Below are positions 1 through 8,771 of a stretch of DNA of 64,000 nt, one piece after another; position 1 is the stretch's first letter; every line of letters starts with the position of its first letter. Origin of the DNA: Shewanella sp. MR-4 (GTDB lineage: Bacteria; Pseudomonadota; Gammaproteobacteria; Enterobacterales; Shewanellaceae); NCBI RefSeq assembly GCF_000014685.1, contig NC_008321.1:1857001-1921000 (forward strand). The letters are read 5' to 3'. The notes beneath the pieces are model-generated. The model had not been told where the DNA came from and did not search any database. It saw only the letters and a program-made list of their open reading frames with translations. The position numbers were made by a program, and so were the translations under genes.

Positions 1-43
1 GTGCGTTCTTTGCATATGGTAATGCGGGTAATTCGAAAGCCAT
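1..43 (-). CDS. sodB: Iron superoxide dismutase, N-terminal 14 codons only
   Basis: Only the first 14 codons are inside the window. Read on the minus strand from the ATG at 43, they give MAFELPALPYAKNA, which matches the conserved N-terminus of bacterial Fe-superoxide dismutases (E. coli SodB starts MSFELPALPYAKDA). A GGAG ribosome-binding sequence lies about 8 bases upstream of this ATG. SodB converts superoxide to peroxide and oxygen in the cytoplasm. It is divergent from grxD; the two share the intergenic region 44-269. The identification rests on a short but very characteristic peptide. Confidence 0.88.
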   Translation of the reverse strand, partial: MAFELPALPYAKNA

Positions 44-269
44 TAGTATCTCTCCATGGTCTTAGGTTATCGTTTTTTAAACGTGCTCACTGCGCTCTAT
101 TGTACCGATAATATTTGTGATGTGAATCATTGTTTGGCTAATTGATTAGATAGGCGTCATCGAAAAACTAATTGTAGGGCATAACCTTACAAACTGTGGG
201 ATTTTGTTCTGTGCCTAGCTGTCGTACAATAGCGGCATTGAGTCAATGTCATCGTACTTAGGAATTAAA
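44..269. promoter_or_regulatory. sodB/grxD divergent intergenic region
   Basis: This 226-base region must hold both divergent promoters. A TACAAT hexamer at 225-230 is a reasonable -10 element for grxD. A sequence at 116-131 (TGTGA, six bases, TCATT) is a partial match to a CRP-type palindrome. The overlapping GATAAT/AATCATT words also faintly resemble a Fur box, as expected for an iron-regulated sodB, but neither match is good enough to assign. Confidence 0.35.
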
Positions 270-602
270 ATGGAAACAGTAGAGAAAATTAAACAGCAAA
301 TCGCTGAAAACCCAATCATCGTTTACATGAAGGGTTCTCCTAAATTACCAAGCTGTGGTTTTTCATCTCAGGTAGCACAAATCATGATCAACTGCGGCGA
401 GCAGTTTGCATTTGTGGATATTCTCCAGCACCCAGATATCCGTGCTGAATTACCTAAGTATGCAAACTGGCCAACTTTCCCACAATTGTGGATTGAAGGT
501 GAGCTGATTGGTGGTTGTGATATCGTGGTTGATATGTACCAAAAAGGCGAATTACAGCCGTTAATCAAAGCGACTGCTGATAAATACAAAACCGCAGAGT
601 AA
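270..602 (+). CDS. grxD: Monothiol glutaredoxin Grx4
   Basis: A monothiol glutaredoxin, a family that binds [2Fe-2S] clusters with glutathione and works with BolA-type proteins in iron-sulfur cluster delivery and iron sensing. The protein (110 residues from METVEKI) carries the active-site CGFS motif, preceded by YMKGSP and followed by the WPTFPQLWI and GGCD glutathione-binding segments. I chose the ATG at 270 over the in-frame ATG at 246: METVEKIKQQI is the conserved family start and the eight extra residues look unrelated. It is a single gene ended by a strong hairpin terminator and divergent from sodB. Confidence 0.95.
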   Translation: METVEKIKQQIAENPIIVYMKGSPKLPSCGFSSQVAQIMINCGEQFAFVDILQHPDIRAELPKYANWPTFPQLWIEGELIGGCDIVVDMYQKGELQPLIKATADKYKTAE

Positions 603-630
603 TCACATTTAAACGTGATGACAGAATAAT

Positions 631-668
631 AAAAAAGCCGCTAAGTGAATAACTTAGCGGCTTTTTTG
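631..668. terminator. Bidirectional rho-independent terminator (grxD/uraA)
   Basis: A 10-bp GC-rich stem (637-646 with 652-661) with a 5-base loop is flanked by six A and six T. It can therefore end grxD on the plus strand and uraA on the minus strand. Confidence 0.92.
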
Positions 669-731
669 TTGCCGAATCCTAACACAAGGATTCGGCGGTG
701 AGTGATGCGCTATAGCGCTTATTCACCGCGT

Positions 732-1970
732 TTAGTGTGATGCAGCATCACGCTCATGGTGTTTGCTTGCAGGTAACAGCAGATTCATGGTGATGGCCAC
801 AATACCACAGAGGCTGATGCCCGTGAGGCTGAAGGAGCCAATGCCAAAGGCCATACCACCAATACCGAAAACCAGTGTCACGCCGACAATACTTAAGTTA
901 CGGGGCTCGGATAAATCCACGTGATTACGGATGAGGGTATTTAAGCCCACTGCGGCGATAGAACCAAATAACAAACACATAATGCCACCCATCACTGGGA
1001 CTGGAATCGTTTGCATCAGGGCACCTAACTTACCGACGAAGGCTAAGGTAATGGCGGTGATCGCCGTCCAAGTCATGATCCTTGGGTCGAAGTTACGGGT
1101 TAAGGTCACCGCGCCAGTCACTTCCGAATAGGTGGTATTTGGGGGGCCACCGAAGGCCGCTGCGGCAATTGTCGCAACGCCGTCACCGGTCAAGGTGCGA
1201 TGCAGGCCGGGTTTTTTCATAAAGTCTTTACCCGTGACATTGGAAATCGCGAGGATATCACCAATATGTTCAACCGCTGGCGCAATCGCGACTGGGATCA
1301 TAAAGGCGATGGCATGCCAGTTAAATTCAGGCGCAACAAATTTCGGAATAGCAATCCAGCTTGCCGCTGTAACCACCGCAAAATCCACGATCCCAAAGGC
1401 AAGGCTTAGACCATAACCCACCACAATCCCCGCCAGAATAGGCATAACCTTAAGTAAGCCTTTGGCAAAAATAGCCACAGCTATGGTGGTACAGAGTGAG
1501 GCGAGGGAAATAATCAAAGCCGTATTGGTGGGAACGAGTGTTAAGCTGCCGTCTCCACTTTTACCCAGCGCCATATTCACTGCCACAGGCGCTAAACCTA
1601 GACCAATGATAATAATCACTGGGCCAACCACCACAGGTGGAAGCAGCCGATGGATAAAGTCGGTGCCGCGCACTTTCACTAACGCGCCGAGGAGGATATA
1701 CACTAGACCCGCGGCAATGATGCCGCCCATGGTTGATGGGATCCCCCAGGTTTGTACTCCATAAAGAATCGGTGCAATAAATGCGAAAGAGGACGCGAGA
1801 AAGATAGGGACTTGGCGTTTCGTGATTAATTGAAACAGTAGGGTGCCAATACCCGCGGTAAACAGGGCGACACTAGTATCCAGCCCTGTGAGTAGTGGCA
1901 TTAGCACTAGGGCGCCAAATGCAACAAACAGCATTTGCGCGCCCTGAAGTGGAATAGCGAGTCTTTTCAT
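732..1970 (-). CDS. uraA: Uracil permease (NCS2 family)
   Basis: An inner-membrane uracil:proton symporter of the nucleobase-cation-symporter-2 family. The 412-residue protein is almost entirely hydrophobic, consistent with 14 membrane spans. It has the family signature around GGPPNTTYSEVTGAV and the APAVEHIGDI segment, which carries one of the two glutamates that bind uracil in UraA. Length is close to E. coli UraA (429). In many gammaproteobacteria it follows upp (uracil phosphoribosyltransferase); upp is not adjacent here, although hda, another member of that E. coli neighbourhood, lies about 1.4 kb away on the other strand. Xanthine or another base is a less likely substrate. Confidence 0.9.
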   Translation of the reverse strand: MKRLAIPLQGAQMLFVAFGALVLMPLLTGLDTSVALFTAGIGTLLFQLITKRQVPIFLASSFAFIAPILYGVQTWGIPSTMGGIIAAGLVYILLGALVKVRGTDFIHRLLPPVVVGPVIIIIGLGLAPVAVNMALGKSGDGSLTLVPTNTALIISLASLCTTIAVAIFAKGLLKVMPILAGIVVGYGLSLAFGIVDFAVVTAASWIAIPKFVAPEFNWHAIAFMIPVAIAPAVEHIGDILAISNVTGKDFMKKPGLHRTLTGDGVATIAAAAFGGPPNTTYSEVTGAVTLTRNFDPRIMTWTAITAITLAFVGKLGALMQTIPVPVMGGIMCLLFGSIAAVGLNTLIRNHVDLSEPRNLSIVGVTLVFGIGGMAFGIGSFSLTGISLCGIVAITMNLLLPASKHHERDAASH

Positions 1971-2185
1971 TTATTATTCTCGTAAATTTAAGGTAAACCG
2001 CGAGATGATAACAGTTTGTTGCTATATGTTCCTTATAAAATGCCCCGATTGTGGGTAAGGATCACTGTTTTATTGCTAAAGCGAGTGACAGCACTTAATC
2101 CGTGGTCGAAATCTCCCCAAGACTCGCTAAAGGCGCTAACTATGGTACAATTTGCACTATCTGACGTTACTTCAACTACTCAAAG

Positions 2186-3268
2186 ATGCTGAAATTCCTA
2201 TTAAAGCCAAGCTTACTCGCGTTTTTATACTGCCTGTTTACCGTTAATAGCCTGCAAGCTGTTGAAGTGAGTAAATTAGATGAAGCCGATGTGCCCGTGG
2301 CTTCCCGCGCCGTGCCTGAGCGGAATAAAGCCCTTAAAGCCGCGCTGGAAAAAGTGATCATTAAAAATACCGGGACAGCACGTTCTTTGGATAACGGCGT
2401 TATTCAATCGCAACTGGCCAATCCCGATGCACTGCTGAGCCAATATGGTTATGTGGAGCAAAATGGCCAACTGCTGTTAAAAGCCAACTTTGAGCATCGC
2501 CGCATTATTACCCTGTTACGTCAGGCCCAATTACCCGTGTGGGGCATTCAACGTCCACTGACACTCTTTTGGGTTGCCATGCCAAGTGAAGGTGACACGA
2601 TTTTACTGAGTGATTCATCGACCTTAGCCGAGCGTCAGGCATTCAATACCTTCTCCGATGAGCGCGGCATTCCCGTCTTGCTGCCAATCCTCGACCTCGA
2701 TGAGTTAATGGGCATTAATCCCAATGATGTTAAAGGCATGTTTGCCGATATAGTGTCTAGCGTCTCGGGACGTTATCAAGCCGACTTCTTAGCCCTAGTA
2801 GCTATTGAACCAGCTGGAAACCAAGTGCGTTACCGCTTGAATTTGTACACCAAGACCACGATCGACTCGTTAACGCCGCCACTGTTTAGTTTTAATGGCA
2901 CGGCAGAAAATAGCGCGCAGGCGATCACCGCCATGATGGCCGCTCTTGGGGATTATTATTTTACTAAGTACGCCATTGCCGATTCCGGCGAACAGGTCGG
3001 CGCCAGCGTGACCTTCGTGAACATTGATAAAATGGCGCAGCTAGTTGAAGTGGAAAAATACTTAAAGCAACTCAGCGCAGTGAAGAATGCGACGCTGTCG
3101 CGCATCCAAGGCAATACCGCAACCTTTTCCTTGGATTTGTTTGGTTCACAGACCGACTTTGAGCGTTTACTGAGTCTAGAGCCGCGAATTTCGGTGGTGG
3201 CGCCAGGGGAGTTTTCTGCCGGTGCCAGCCCAGCGGGTAAAACTGTCTATCAATGGCGGTTACCTTAA
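2186..3268 (+). CDS. DUF2066 domain protein, exported
   Basis: A 360-residue protein with a hydrophobic N-terminal segment (LLAFLYCLFTVNSLQAVEV) that looks like a signal peptide cleaved near residue 25, so a periplasmic or membrane-associated location is expected. The body resembles DUF2066 proteins, found in gammaproteobacteria next to hda and of unknown function. No catalytic motif is visible. It is followed after 79 bases by hda on the same strand, and an 11-bp hairpin lies between them, so the two may be co-transcribed. The family call is from resemblance and gene context. Confidence 0.7.
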   Translation: MLKFLLKPSLLAFLYCLFTVNSLQAVEVSKLDEADVPVASRAVPERNKALKAALEKVIIKNTGTARSLDNGVIQSQLANPDALLSQYGYVEQNGQLLLKANFEHRRIITLLRQAQLPVWGIQRPLTLFWVAMPSEGDTILLSDSSTLAERQAFNTFSDERGIPVLLPILDLDELMGINPNDVKGMFADIVSSVSGRYQADFLALVAIEPAGNQVRYRLNLYTKTTIDSLTPPLFSFNGTAENSAQAITAMMAALGDYYFTKYAIADSGEQVGASVTFVNIDKMAQLVEVEKYLKQLSAVKNATLSRIQGNTATFSLDLFGSQTDFERLLSLEPRISVVAPGEFSAGASPAGKTVYQWRLP

Positions 3269-3281
3269 ACTTCCCTCGTTG

Positions 3282-3306
3282 TGACTGGGCATGCCTATGC
3301 TCAGTC
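3282..3306 (+). other. Intergenic hairpin between the DUF2066 gene and hda
   Basis: TGACTGGGCAT and ATGCTCAGTCA pair over 11 bp (one G-U) around a GCCT loop. There is no following T-run, so it is not a standard terminator. It may be an mRNA-processing or stability hairpin between the two cistrons. Confidence 0.5.
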
Positions 3307-3347
3307 ATGTGGGGGAGTCGATAATTTATTGATATTGAGACGTACGA

Positions 3348-4058
3348 GTGCCATTAAACTCACCGCTACAACTGTCGTTACCGGTTTACTTACCGGATGA
3401 TGAAACCTTTAACAGTTATTATCCGGCAGCGGGTAATGACGAACTTATCCAAAAGCTGCGCGCCAATGCCGAAGGTCAGGGTGAAGCCGCTATTTATGTG
3501 TGGGGACCAGTGAAATCGGGGCGGACTCACTTAATGCACGCCGCCTGTGCCCATGCCAATGAACTCGACCGCCGCAGCTTTTACCTTCCCCTTGGCATTC
3601 ATGCGAGTATCTCGACAGCGCTGTTGGAGGGCTTGGAGCAGCTCGATTTGATCTGCATCGACGATGTAGATGACATTGCGGGTCACCCGATTTGGGAAGA
3701 AGCCATATTCGATTTGTACAACCGTGTCGCCGAGAACAAGCGCTGTGCGCTGGTGGTCAGCGGCCGCTCGGCGCCCGCGGATGCTGGCTTCTTGTTACCT
3801 GATTTAGTCTCTCGGATGCAGTGGGGACTCAATTATCAGCTGCAACCTATGGCCGATGATGAAAAGCTAGCGGCACTGCAACGCCGCGCGGCGATGCGCG
3901 GATTACAGTTGCCAGAAGACGTTGGCCGTTTCTTGCTTAACCGCATGGCAAGGGATCTACGTACCTTGTTTGATGTGTTGGATAAACTGGATAAGGCATC
4001 CCTCGTACATCAGCGCAAGCTCACGATTCCTTTTGCCAAAGAAATGCTGCATCTGTAA
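3348..4058 (+). CDS. hda: DnaA regulatory inactivator Hda
   Basis: A DnaA-related AAA+ protein that binds the DNA-loaded sliding clamp and stimulates ATP hydrolysis by DnaA (RIDA), preventing re-initiation of replication. The 236-residue protein starts at GTG with a clamp-binding motif near the N-terminus (LQLSLPV, a QLSLP-type box). It then has a Walker A variant (GPVKSGRTHLMHAA), Walker B ICIDDVDD, and a sensor/box VII region with LVSRMQWG. The length agrees with Hda from other gammaproteobacteria, and a short intergenic hairpin separates it from the upstream DUF2066 gene. A truncated IS tail begins 9 bases after the stop codon. Confidence 0.93.
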   Translation: MPLNSPLQLSLPVYLPDDETFNSYYPAAGNDELIQKLRANAEGQGEAAIYVWGPVKSGRTHLMHAACAHANELDRRSFYLPLGIHASISTALLEGLEQLDLICIDDVDDIAGHPIWEEAIFDLYNRVAENKRCALVVSGRSAPADAGFLLPDLVSRMQWGLNYQLQPMADDEKLAALQRRAAMRGLQLPEDVGRFLLNRMARDLRTLFDVLDKLDKASLVHQRKLTIPFAKEMLHL

Positions 4059-4066
4059 TCGTAGCA

Positions 4067-4207
4067 GTCTCGTCCTGAAATAAGTTGACACTTATTTCCA
4101 CCTAAAACGCCTGATGTACCTCATCGGGCGTTTTGTATTTTAAGGCCAAATGAGACATTCGTTGATTATATATGTCTACGGTTTTCATCACTGCTTTCAA
4201 CATTTAC
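4067..4207 (-). mobile_element. IS3-family transposase tail, degenerate remnant
   Basis: The minus strand encodes a short piece ending LALKYKTPDEVHQAF and a stop. This is the C-terminus of IS3-family OrfB integrases (RPHLALxYxTP...). Stops lie about 20 codons upstream of LALKY, so only the tail is left. The distal part carries a perfect 9-bp inverted repeat (4077-4085 with 4090-4098). The same end is present at 46578 in the same orientation, with nearly identical sequence for about 90 bases. The rest of the element is missing. Confidence 0.8.
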
Positions 4208-4490
4208 TAGTTTTCAGGCTTATGCCGTAAGCGTTTTTGTTTGAGTGGGGTTCACTGGTTCGACTATCGTATTTGAAACAGGTGGAGGTGAACATTGGTT
4301 AAGTTGTTTATATCGGCAGTTTGGCTATTAAGTCAAACTCATACCAGTGCGGAACTTATCGTGGGGCGATAGGTGAGAATCTCCCTAAGAGACTTCGAAT
4401 GCATCAACACAGACCAGCCTCGCATTGAGTTTTATTCTTACAATAGCGAGGTGGATCATACATTTTATGTTTATTGACAGATTTTATGGA
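4208..4490. other. Non-coding stretch between IS remnant and HD-GYP gene
   Basis: I find no convincing gene, RNA or repeat here. It may contain further decayed IS sequence, but nothing translates into a recognisable transposase. Confidence 0.5.
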
Positions 4491-5753
4491 TTATTTACGG
4501 CTATCTCCGCCAAAGTAGTAACTCACGCGTTCGCGCGGATTGAGGTACTCGTGTACTTTTTCGGGTAATGCGGCAGGTGGTAGGCAGCGCACGATACTGA
4601 TCCCTTCGACTTCAAGATCGACAATTGGCGCCTGATCTTTAGGCACGAGCGCATCATAGACAAGGATTTTCGGGCACAATAGCTTTTGCAGATTGACCGA
4701 CATCACCATGGCATATTGGCCGCTCGACAATTCGACCACACTTCCCGGTGGATAAATGCCGAGCATTTTGATCATCTTGCCAATATACTCCTGATTTAAT
4801 TTCGTTTTATATTGCTTGTACAAATAGCCTAAGGCGGCATAGGGCATGCGTGCCTTACCTTGATTACTCGGATAGCAGAGTGAGTCGTACTCGTTCACTA
4901 CGGCCAATAACTGGGAGATTTTATCAAGTTCGGCTTCCTTCAATCCCTTAGGGTAGCCTGTGCCATCGAGATACTCATGGTGATTGATGATAGGCGCCAG
5001 CGCCGCCTCTGGGAAGTTGTCGGCGAGCTTGAGCAGTTCAATTCCCAGCAGGGGATGCTGTTTAATAAAATTAAGCTCTGGTGAAGACCAAGGCGTGGTC
5101 TTTTTCAAAATTTGTGGCGGTACTTTGAGTTTACCGACATCGTGAAACAGCGCACTTAAGCCCACCAATTCGATTTCGTTGCGATCCCATTCCATTTCTT
5201 TGGCGATTAGCATGGAGAGAATTGCCACGTTTAATGAATGGTAATAAATGCTTTCATCCTGTTTAGCATCGCTCATTAGGTGCAGTACCAAGTTATCGGA
5301 GTTTAACAGTTGCTCGACAATGGTATGGACTAAATCCTTTGCATCATCAACGGCATTGAGCGGTCGATTACGAAGTTTGGCAATAAGGCTGCGCATCATG
5401 GCAACCGAGCGGGTGAAGTTTTGCTCGGTTTTATGAATATCGCGCCGAAGCTTTTTTTGCACTTCGATCTGTTCTGCCTTGTAGATATCCATTCCATTTT
5501 TAAGATCATGGAGTTCTGGACTAGGAGGGAGTTTGATGGGGTTAGCGGCTTCAGGGTTTAAGGGCGTGGTTTCACTGCGCTCCAAATCGACAATAACATG
5601 CTCGATACCGAGATTTTTAATAAGTTCAATCTGCGCAGCTTGTTTGATATGGAAGCTACTGAATAAAAAGGGATGATCTTTCCAGGCAACGGGTAAACGC
5701 ACAAAATTACCCACCTGTAATTGGTGAACTGAGACTTTACAGCTTTTTTTCAT
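4491..5753 (-). CDS. HD-GYP domain protein, probable c-di-GMP phosphodiesterase
   Basis: A 420-residue cytoplasmic protein with an N-terminal DUF3391-type region (about residues 5-130) and a C-terminal HD-GYP domain (about 165-340). The metal-binding and signature residues are intact: H172 in YHSLNVA, HD at 204-205 in FHDVGKLKVPP, H233, HH at 258-259, D263 and GYP at 266-268. HD-GYP proteins hydrolyse cyclic di-GMP, and intact motifs suggest an active enzyme. There is no receiver domain or membrane span, so any input must come through DUF3391. It is monocistronic and divergent from the PKHD-type oxygenase gene. Confidence 0.88.
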   Translation of the reverse strand: MKKSCKVSVHQLQVGNFVRLPVAWKDHPFLFSSFHIKQAAQIELIKNLGIEHVIVDLERSETTPLNPEAANPIKLPPSPELHDLKNGMDIYKAEQIEVQKKLRRDIHKTEQNFTRSVAMMRSLIAKLRNRPLNAVDDAKDLVHTIVEQLLNSDNLVLHLMSDAKQDESIYYHSLNVAILSMLIAKEMEWDRNEIELVGLSALFHDVGKLKVPPQILKKTTPWSSPELNFIKQHPLLGIELLKLADNFPEAALAPIINHHEYLDGTGYPKGLKEAELDKISQLLAVVNEYDSLCYPSNQGKARMPYAALGYLYKQYKTKLNQEYIGKMIKMLGIYPPGSVVELSSGQYAMVMSVNLQKLLCPKILVYDALVPKDQAPIVDLEVEGISIVRCLPPAALPEKVHEYLNPRERVSYYFGGDSRK

Positions 5754-5869
5754 ATTCTTGTTATCGTGAAGCCAATGAGGTTATTTTATATCAATGCTGC
5801 AGCTTTACAATTACTTAACTTACATGTCAGCATAGTGAGAGTACAAAATAGCTGAAGCATTGAGCCAAT

Positions 5870-6565
5870 ATGGATTTTATCGAAGTATACCCTAATGCCA
5901 TACCCGATGACCTGTGTGATCGTCTCATTCTTGCATTTGAACAACATTCAGGTGTGGTTGATGGTCAGACGGGAAATGGTGTTGACCTCGAAAAGAAGAT
6001 CAGCCGTGATCTTACCTTAGATAATTTTGCCGATTTACAGCCACTCAAGAATGAGTTGTTGTCCTACACGCTTAAGGGCGCGGCGGATTACTTTACTCAA
6101 TATGCTATGGCGTTAATGGGCGCTGTATCTGTGTCGGTGAGTGACGAGCAAGGCCAAGCTGTGACGTTAACGCCGAACAATTTTCAGCGCCTCGGTAAGC
6201 CCAGAGCCGAAGCCTTAGTCAAATATTTGTATCGCAGCGGCAGTATTAATATTCAAAAATATCAAAAGAATAAAGGTGGATATCCCCACTGGCATTCGGA
6301 ACAATTTCCCCAGCTCAACCACAATGAGGCGTTGCATCGTGTCGTCTTGTATATGTTCTATCTCAATGATGTGGAAGAGGGCGGAGAAACTGAGTTTTAT
6401 TACCAGCAGCGTAAAATTTCACCTAAGAAAGGCACTATGGTAATAGCCCCTGCGGGTTTTACTCACTCCCATCGCGGCAATATGCCTATCAGTAATGATA
6501 AATATATTGCCACTTCTTGGGTGATGTTTAACCGCGCCGAGCAGTTGTATGCGGTATATGGTTAA
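5870..6565 (+). CDS. PKHD/prolyl-4-hydroxylase-like 2OG-Fe(II) oxygenase
   Basis: A 231-residue protein with the double-stranded beta-helix pattern of 2-oxoglutarate and Fe(II) dependent oxygenases (prolyl 4-hydroxylase-like). Segments seen are YPHWHSEQFP (first iron ligands), VLYMFYLNDVEEGGETEFY (a typical P4H strand), PKKGTMVIAPAGFTHSHRG (distal histidine) and a following Lys-Tyr. The metal triad appears as H142-x-E144 with H199 or H201, that is HxE rather than the common HxD. The substrate cannot be told from sequence; related bacterial proteins hydroxylate proteins or are linked to iron metabolism. It stands alone, convergent with the phoQ-like gene. Confidence 0.82.
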   Translation: MDFIEVYPNAIPDDLCDRLILAFEQHSGVVDGQTGNGVDLEKKISRDLTLDNFADLQPLKNELLSYTLKGAADYFTQYAMALMGAVSVSVSDEQGQAVTLTPNNFQRLGKPRAEALVKYLYRSGSINIQKYQKNKGGYPHWHSEQFPQLNHNEALHRVVLYMFYLNDVEEGGETEFYYQQRKISPKKGTMVIAPAGFTHSHRGNMPISNDKYIATSWVMFNRAEQLYAVYG

Positions 6566-6582
6566 CTGCTTGTGGATGCGTG

Positions 6583-7932
6583 CTAGGCAGGGATAGTAAT
6601 TCTAAATCTTGCGCCTTCTAAATGGCTTTCCTCAATGCTCAGATAGCCACCGTAACTGCTGACAATTTCATCACACACGGCGAGCCCAATTCCTTGTCCT
6701 GGGGATTGGGTGTCGGCTCTAACGCCGCGCTGAATGATTTTTTGCCGCAGGTTTTCTTCAACCCCCGGCCCATCGTCTTCGACAATCAATTCAAAATCAC
6801 CTTGATCATTAAAGCGGGCACTGACCTCAACTTGGCTTATGCACAGCCTGAAGGCGTTTTCCATTAAGTTACCACATAGCTCCATCAAGTCGCCCTTATT
6901 CCCAGGGAAATTGAGGTTTGTGGGTATGTTGGCCTTAAATTGCACCTGCTTTTCGCGGTAAATCTTGAATAGCATTTGTGCGAGTTGATCGACTAGCGGT
7001 GCGATGGCGGTGTGTTCTTGTTTTAGGCCTTGTCGGCCCAGCATGGCACGCTTAAGTTGATATTTTACCAGTTGATCCATTTGGCTTATCTGCTCCATGA
7101 TTTTTTCATTGGCAGATTGCTTAGTCAGGCTAGTGTCATCGGTAATGGCATGGACGGCGGCAAGGCGCGTTTTTAGGCTGTGGGCCAGATCGTTCATCGC
7201 ATTTTGATAGCGTTGTTGCTGGGCGCTCGATTGTTGTAATAATTGGTTAAGGGCTTGAGTGACACCTTCAAGCTCAATGGGATAGCCCTCTGAAAGTGAT
7301 TTGGTCTTACCTTGGTTAATCGATTGCAGCTCGTTTTGCATCCGCACCAGTGGACGCATCCCCCAATATGCCGCACTGACCAGCAGAATAAGCGCGAGGG
7401 CGAGCACCATGGCTAAACGGATATAGGTACGCTTACTAAATTTACTGTATTCCTGCTCAAGCTTAGCCGCATCTTTCATCACCAGCAGGTTGTAGTGAAC
7501 ACCTGCGATTTCGACCGCGAGCAAATACACAAAATAGCCTCGGTCATCGGCCATCGTCAGGTAATAGGGCGGGGAGTCGTTACGGATCTCATTAAAACGT
7601 TCGCAGGTATCGAACAGGCCCCGGTCGACGGCGAGGGAAGATGTCCATACCTGTTTAAATTTTTCATCGCAGCTCGCCATCACATAGCGTTCTTGCTTGT
7701 TGTTTTCCTCCAGCCAAGCGCTGGTGTCGGGAATCAAGTCGTGCTCCCTCAGCTCGGCGGCTACCTGGGGGATCTCGGCGATAAGTTGTGCGGTTTCCTC
7801 GTTGTAGCTATTTTGCGCATGCAGAATATTGACCATCCAAGCGAGGCCAAATCCCACTAAGGTAATGATAGATAACGAGGTGAGAAACATCCGTGTCAGC
7901 AGACGTTTCTTAAATTTGAGTCTTAATTGCAT
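6583..7932 (-). CDS. phoQ: PhoQ-like sensor histidine kinase
   Basis: A 449-residue membrane histidine kinase with a transmembrane helix at about 14-36, a periplasmic domain to about 170, a second helix (about 171-191), a HAMP-like linker, a DHp helix with H251 in LAHSLKTRLAAV, and an ATPase domain with N box (NLMENAF), DDGPGV and GQGIGLAVC motifs. The His box resembles E. coli PhoQ (THSLKTPLAV), but the conserved proline after Thr is Arg here. The long acidic metal-sensing patch of enterobacterial PhoQ is not evident, so the signal may differ. It overlaps the end of phoP by 10 bases, a classic translationally coupled pair. Confidence 0.82.
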   Translation of the reverse strand: MQLRLKFKKRLLTRMFLTSLSIITLVGFGLAWMVNILHAQNSYNEETAQLIAEIPQVAAELREHDLIPDTSAWLEENNKQERYVMASCDEKFKQVWTSSLAVDRGLFDTCERFNEIRNDSPPYYLTMADDRGYFVYLLAVEIAGVHYNLLVMKDAAKLEQEYSKFSKRTYIRLAMVLALALILLVSAAYWGMRPLVRMQNELQSINQGKTKSLSEGYPIELEGVTQALNQLLQQSSAQQQRYQNAMNDLAHSLKTRLAAVHAITDDTSLTKQSANEKIMEQISQMDQLVKYQLKRAMLGRQGLKQEHTAIAPLVDQLAQMLFKIYREKQVQFKANIPTNLNFPGNKGDLMELCGNLMENAFRLCISQVEVSARFNDQGDFELIVEDDGPGVEENLRQKIIQRGVRADTQSPGQGIGLAVCDEIVSSYGGYLSIEESHLEGARFRITIPA

Positions 7933-8597
7933 GGCAGATTGAATTTATAACCTTGGCCACGAATGGTGGCTATCGGGTTGTCTATGCCATCACGGGTGAG
8001 TTTTTTGCGTAATCGGCTCACCATGACTTCAATGGTGTTGGGATCGCCTTCCTTGTCACCATAAATCACATCTAAGAGTCGCTGTTTGGCGACCACTTCG
8101 TGACAATGGCGCATCAAATATTCAAGGATCAGATATTCAAAGGCGGTAACTTCCATAATTTCGTTACCTAGAGTTACTTGCTTGGCAGCGAGATCGAGCT
8201 TTAACTCACCGCTGGTAATCACGGGTTTGACAAAGCCTGCGCTGCGTCTGACTAAGGCATCGAGCCTTGCGACAAGTTCTTCTTTCTGGAAGGGTTTGAC
8301 TAAGTAATCGTCGGCACCAGCATTAAGACCCTCGACTTTATCTTGCCAGTTAACTCGAGCGGTGAGGATTAAGATTGGCGCTTTCACACCTTCTTCACGT
8401 AATTGTTGAATAAGGCTAATGCCATCCTGATCGGGTAAACCTAAATCGACGATAGCAACATCGATGGGGTAGTTAGTCGCTTGGAAGAACCCTTCCTTGG
8501 CGGTGAGAGCAACTTGGACTTGGTTGCCCAAATCGCTTAACTGCACTTTTAGATGGTGGGATAAAATAAGATCATCTTCAACAACCAAAATTCTCAT
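7923..8597 (-). CDS. phoP: PhoP-like OmpR-family response regulator
   Basis: A response regulator with a receiver domain and a C-terminal winged helix (LRKKL...RGQGYKF). In the 227-residue reading from 8606 the acidic pocket is E10/D11 and the phosphorylation site is D54 (AIVDLGLPD). Several segments are nearly identical to PhoP: HHLKVQLSDLG, IAIVDLGLPD-like, WQDKVEGLNAGADDY and VTAFEYLILE. I prefer the ATG at 8597 (MRILVVEDD, as in PhoP), which has AAGG at a better distance, over the ATG at 8606. Its cognate kinase follows directly. In E. coli phoPQ sits next to purB; here it is 30 kb from purB. Confidence 0.86.
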   Translation of the reverse strand: MRILVVEDDLILSHHLKVQLSDLGNQVQVALTAKEGFFQATNYPIDVAIVDLGLPDQDGISLIQQLREEGVKAPILILTARVNWQDKVEGLNAGADDYLVKPFQKEELVARLDALVRRSAGFVKPVITSGELKLDLAAKQVTLGNEIMEVTAFEYLILEYLMRHCHEVVAKQRLLDVIYGDKEGDPNTIEVMVSRLRKKLTRDGIDNPIATIRGQGYKFNLPCN

Positions 8598-8771
8598 AAT
8601 ACTCATGCCTTAAAGTCGACTGGGCTCAGTGTACGCAAAATAAATGCAGGAGCCAAATATTGTCTTAGTTTAGTCAATGGGAACTTAACCTCGGCTGACC
8701 AAGCTAAAATAGTGACGAAAATAAGTACTAATTTGTTGTCTTTAAAGCAGTTTAAGGATGATATTTGATTG

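Noticed and set aside
100..135. Possible Fur box or CRP site upstream of sodB
   Set aside because: Partial matches to both motifs overlap; neither is good enough to name as a separate feature.
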